From NCBI RefSeq assembly GCF_900100165.1, contig NZ_FNEO01000008.1, forward strand, positions 1-64,000: a stretch of 64,000 bases of DNA, in the 5' to 3' direction. Numbering within the stretch: position 1 is the first letter of the stretch; the number at the start of each line of letters is the position of its first letter. Below the pieces are notes generated by a model, which saw nothing but the letters and a program-made list of their open reading frames with translations, was not told the DNA's origin and ran no database searches. The position numbers and the translations under genes were made by a program. This document shows positions 63,705 through 64,000 of this stretch, one piece after another. The DNA comes from Flavobacterium glycines. Lineage in GTDB: Bacteria > Bacteroidota > Bacteroidia > Flavobacteriales > Flavobacteriaceae.

Positions 63705-64000
63705 TTAATTTAAAAAGGCTTTCAATTCTTCGTAAGTTTTAATTTTAGTGCTTACTTTTTCTTTGTTTAATACGCTTTCAATTTGCGCAGGAATTGGTAA
63801 AGTCACTCCTAAAGCCGGTTCTACAACATCTAAAAACTTGATAGGGTGTGCCGTTTCTAAGAAAACCCCAATAGCATTTGGATAATTTTCCAGTTCTTTT
63901 TTCAATCCTAAATAACCTACTGCTCCGTGAGGTTCGGCAATGTAACCATCGGTGTTGTAAATGGTTTTCATAGCTGCCAGAGTTTCTTCGTCAGTATAAG
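63705..64000 (-). CDS. thrC: threonine synthase, 3' part (runs off the right edge)
   Basis: The C-terminal part of threonine synthase, a PLP enzyme that makes threonine from O-phosphohomoserine. The frame is open from the right edge of the window through YTDEETLAAM to the stop at 63705. The family-typical DGYIAEPHGAVGYLGLKKELEN and ETAHPIKFLDVVEPALGV are clear. The start and the PLP lysine lie outside the window. A terminator follows at 63651-63682. Confidence 0.9.
   Translation of the reverse strand, partial: YTDEETLAAMKTIYNTDGYIAEPHGAVGYLGLKKELENYPNAIGVFLETAHPIKFLDVVEPALGVTLPIPAQIESVLNKEKVSTKIKTYEELKAFLN

Overview
The window looks like chromosomal DNA of a Flavobacterium-type member of the Bacteroidota. 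The DNA is AT-rich. Promoters show the flavobacterial form (TTG, 17-23 nt, TAnnTTTG). There is a type IX secretion sorting-domain fragment, a BshA bacillithiol gene, an LptD-type LPS assembly protein, many lipoproteins, and the GCGTGAGGGAT...GCCCGACCC intergenic repeat familiar from Flavobacterium genomes. No phage, insertion sequence, CRISPR array, rRNA or tRNA was seen.

Region 1-4946 is the standout. Read on the minus strand it is an integron-like cassette array. A tyrosine recombinase (3909-4946) is followed by a flavobacterial promoter (3891-3919), an attI-like junction (3783-3850) and at least three complete cassettes. Each cassette is one gene plus a roughly 130-bp imperfect palindrome with attC-like ends. 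The genes are an Apea-like HEPN protein, an STM3941-like membrane protein and a lipoprotein. A fourth cassette, also a lipoprotein, runs off the left edge. The 10-nt core at the start of each cassette matches the core at that cassette's own far end, not the other end of the palindrome it sits in. That is the fingerprint of GTT-site cassette insertion. The recombinase lacks the IntI-specific insert and faces the same way as the cassettes, so this is not a classical integron.

Region 5-16 kb is housekeeping. It holds a flavobacterial repeat, a small secreted protein, a THUMP-like methyltransferase, an AI-2E-type permease, a TrmH-type methyltransferase, a DUF4159 protein, rsmE, tsaD and the giant tamB-like gene, whose start is problematic. 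Region 16-20 kb is central carbon metabolism: pfkA, gapA, an N-acetylglucosamine kinase-like gene, mgsA and a convergent ridA. Region 20-34 kb is mostly envelope: lptD, two tandem amidases, an MCE/MlaD protein, a two-gene iron-sulfur electron-transfer unit, a PAP2 phosphatase, a GH3C-serine hydrolase lipoprotein, bshA, a PrcB-like lipoprotein and an outer-membrane barrel.

Region 34-51 kb holds an LpxH-like phosphoesterase, aroC, a dicarboxylate symporter, a DEAD-box helicase, formimidoylglutamase, a coiled-coil membrane protein, glutamine cyclotransferase, the SRP RNA, an SDR enzyme, a transaldolase/FSA, a decayed T9SS fragment, a lipoprotein, fumarylacetoacetase, glyA, miaE, guaC and a GNAT enzyme. 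Region 51-64 kb holds an acyltransferase, a porin, DoxX, an S41 protease, OsmC, a sugar-phosphate isomerase-like protein and an RDD membrane protein. It ends with a translationally coupled SF1 helicase/DUF2290 pair, a candidate defence unit bracketed by repeats, and then threonine synthase, which runs off the right edge.
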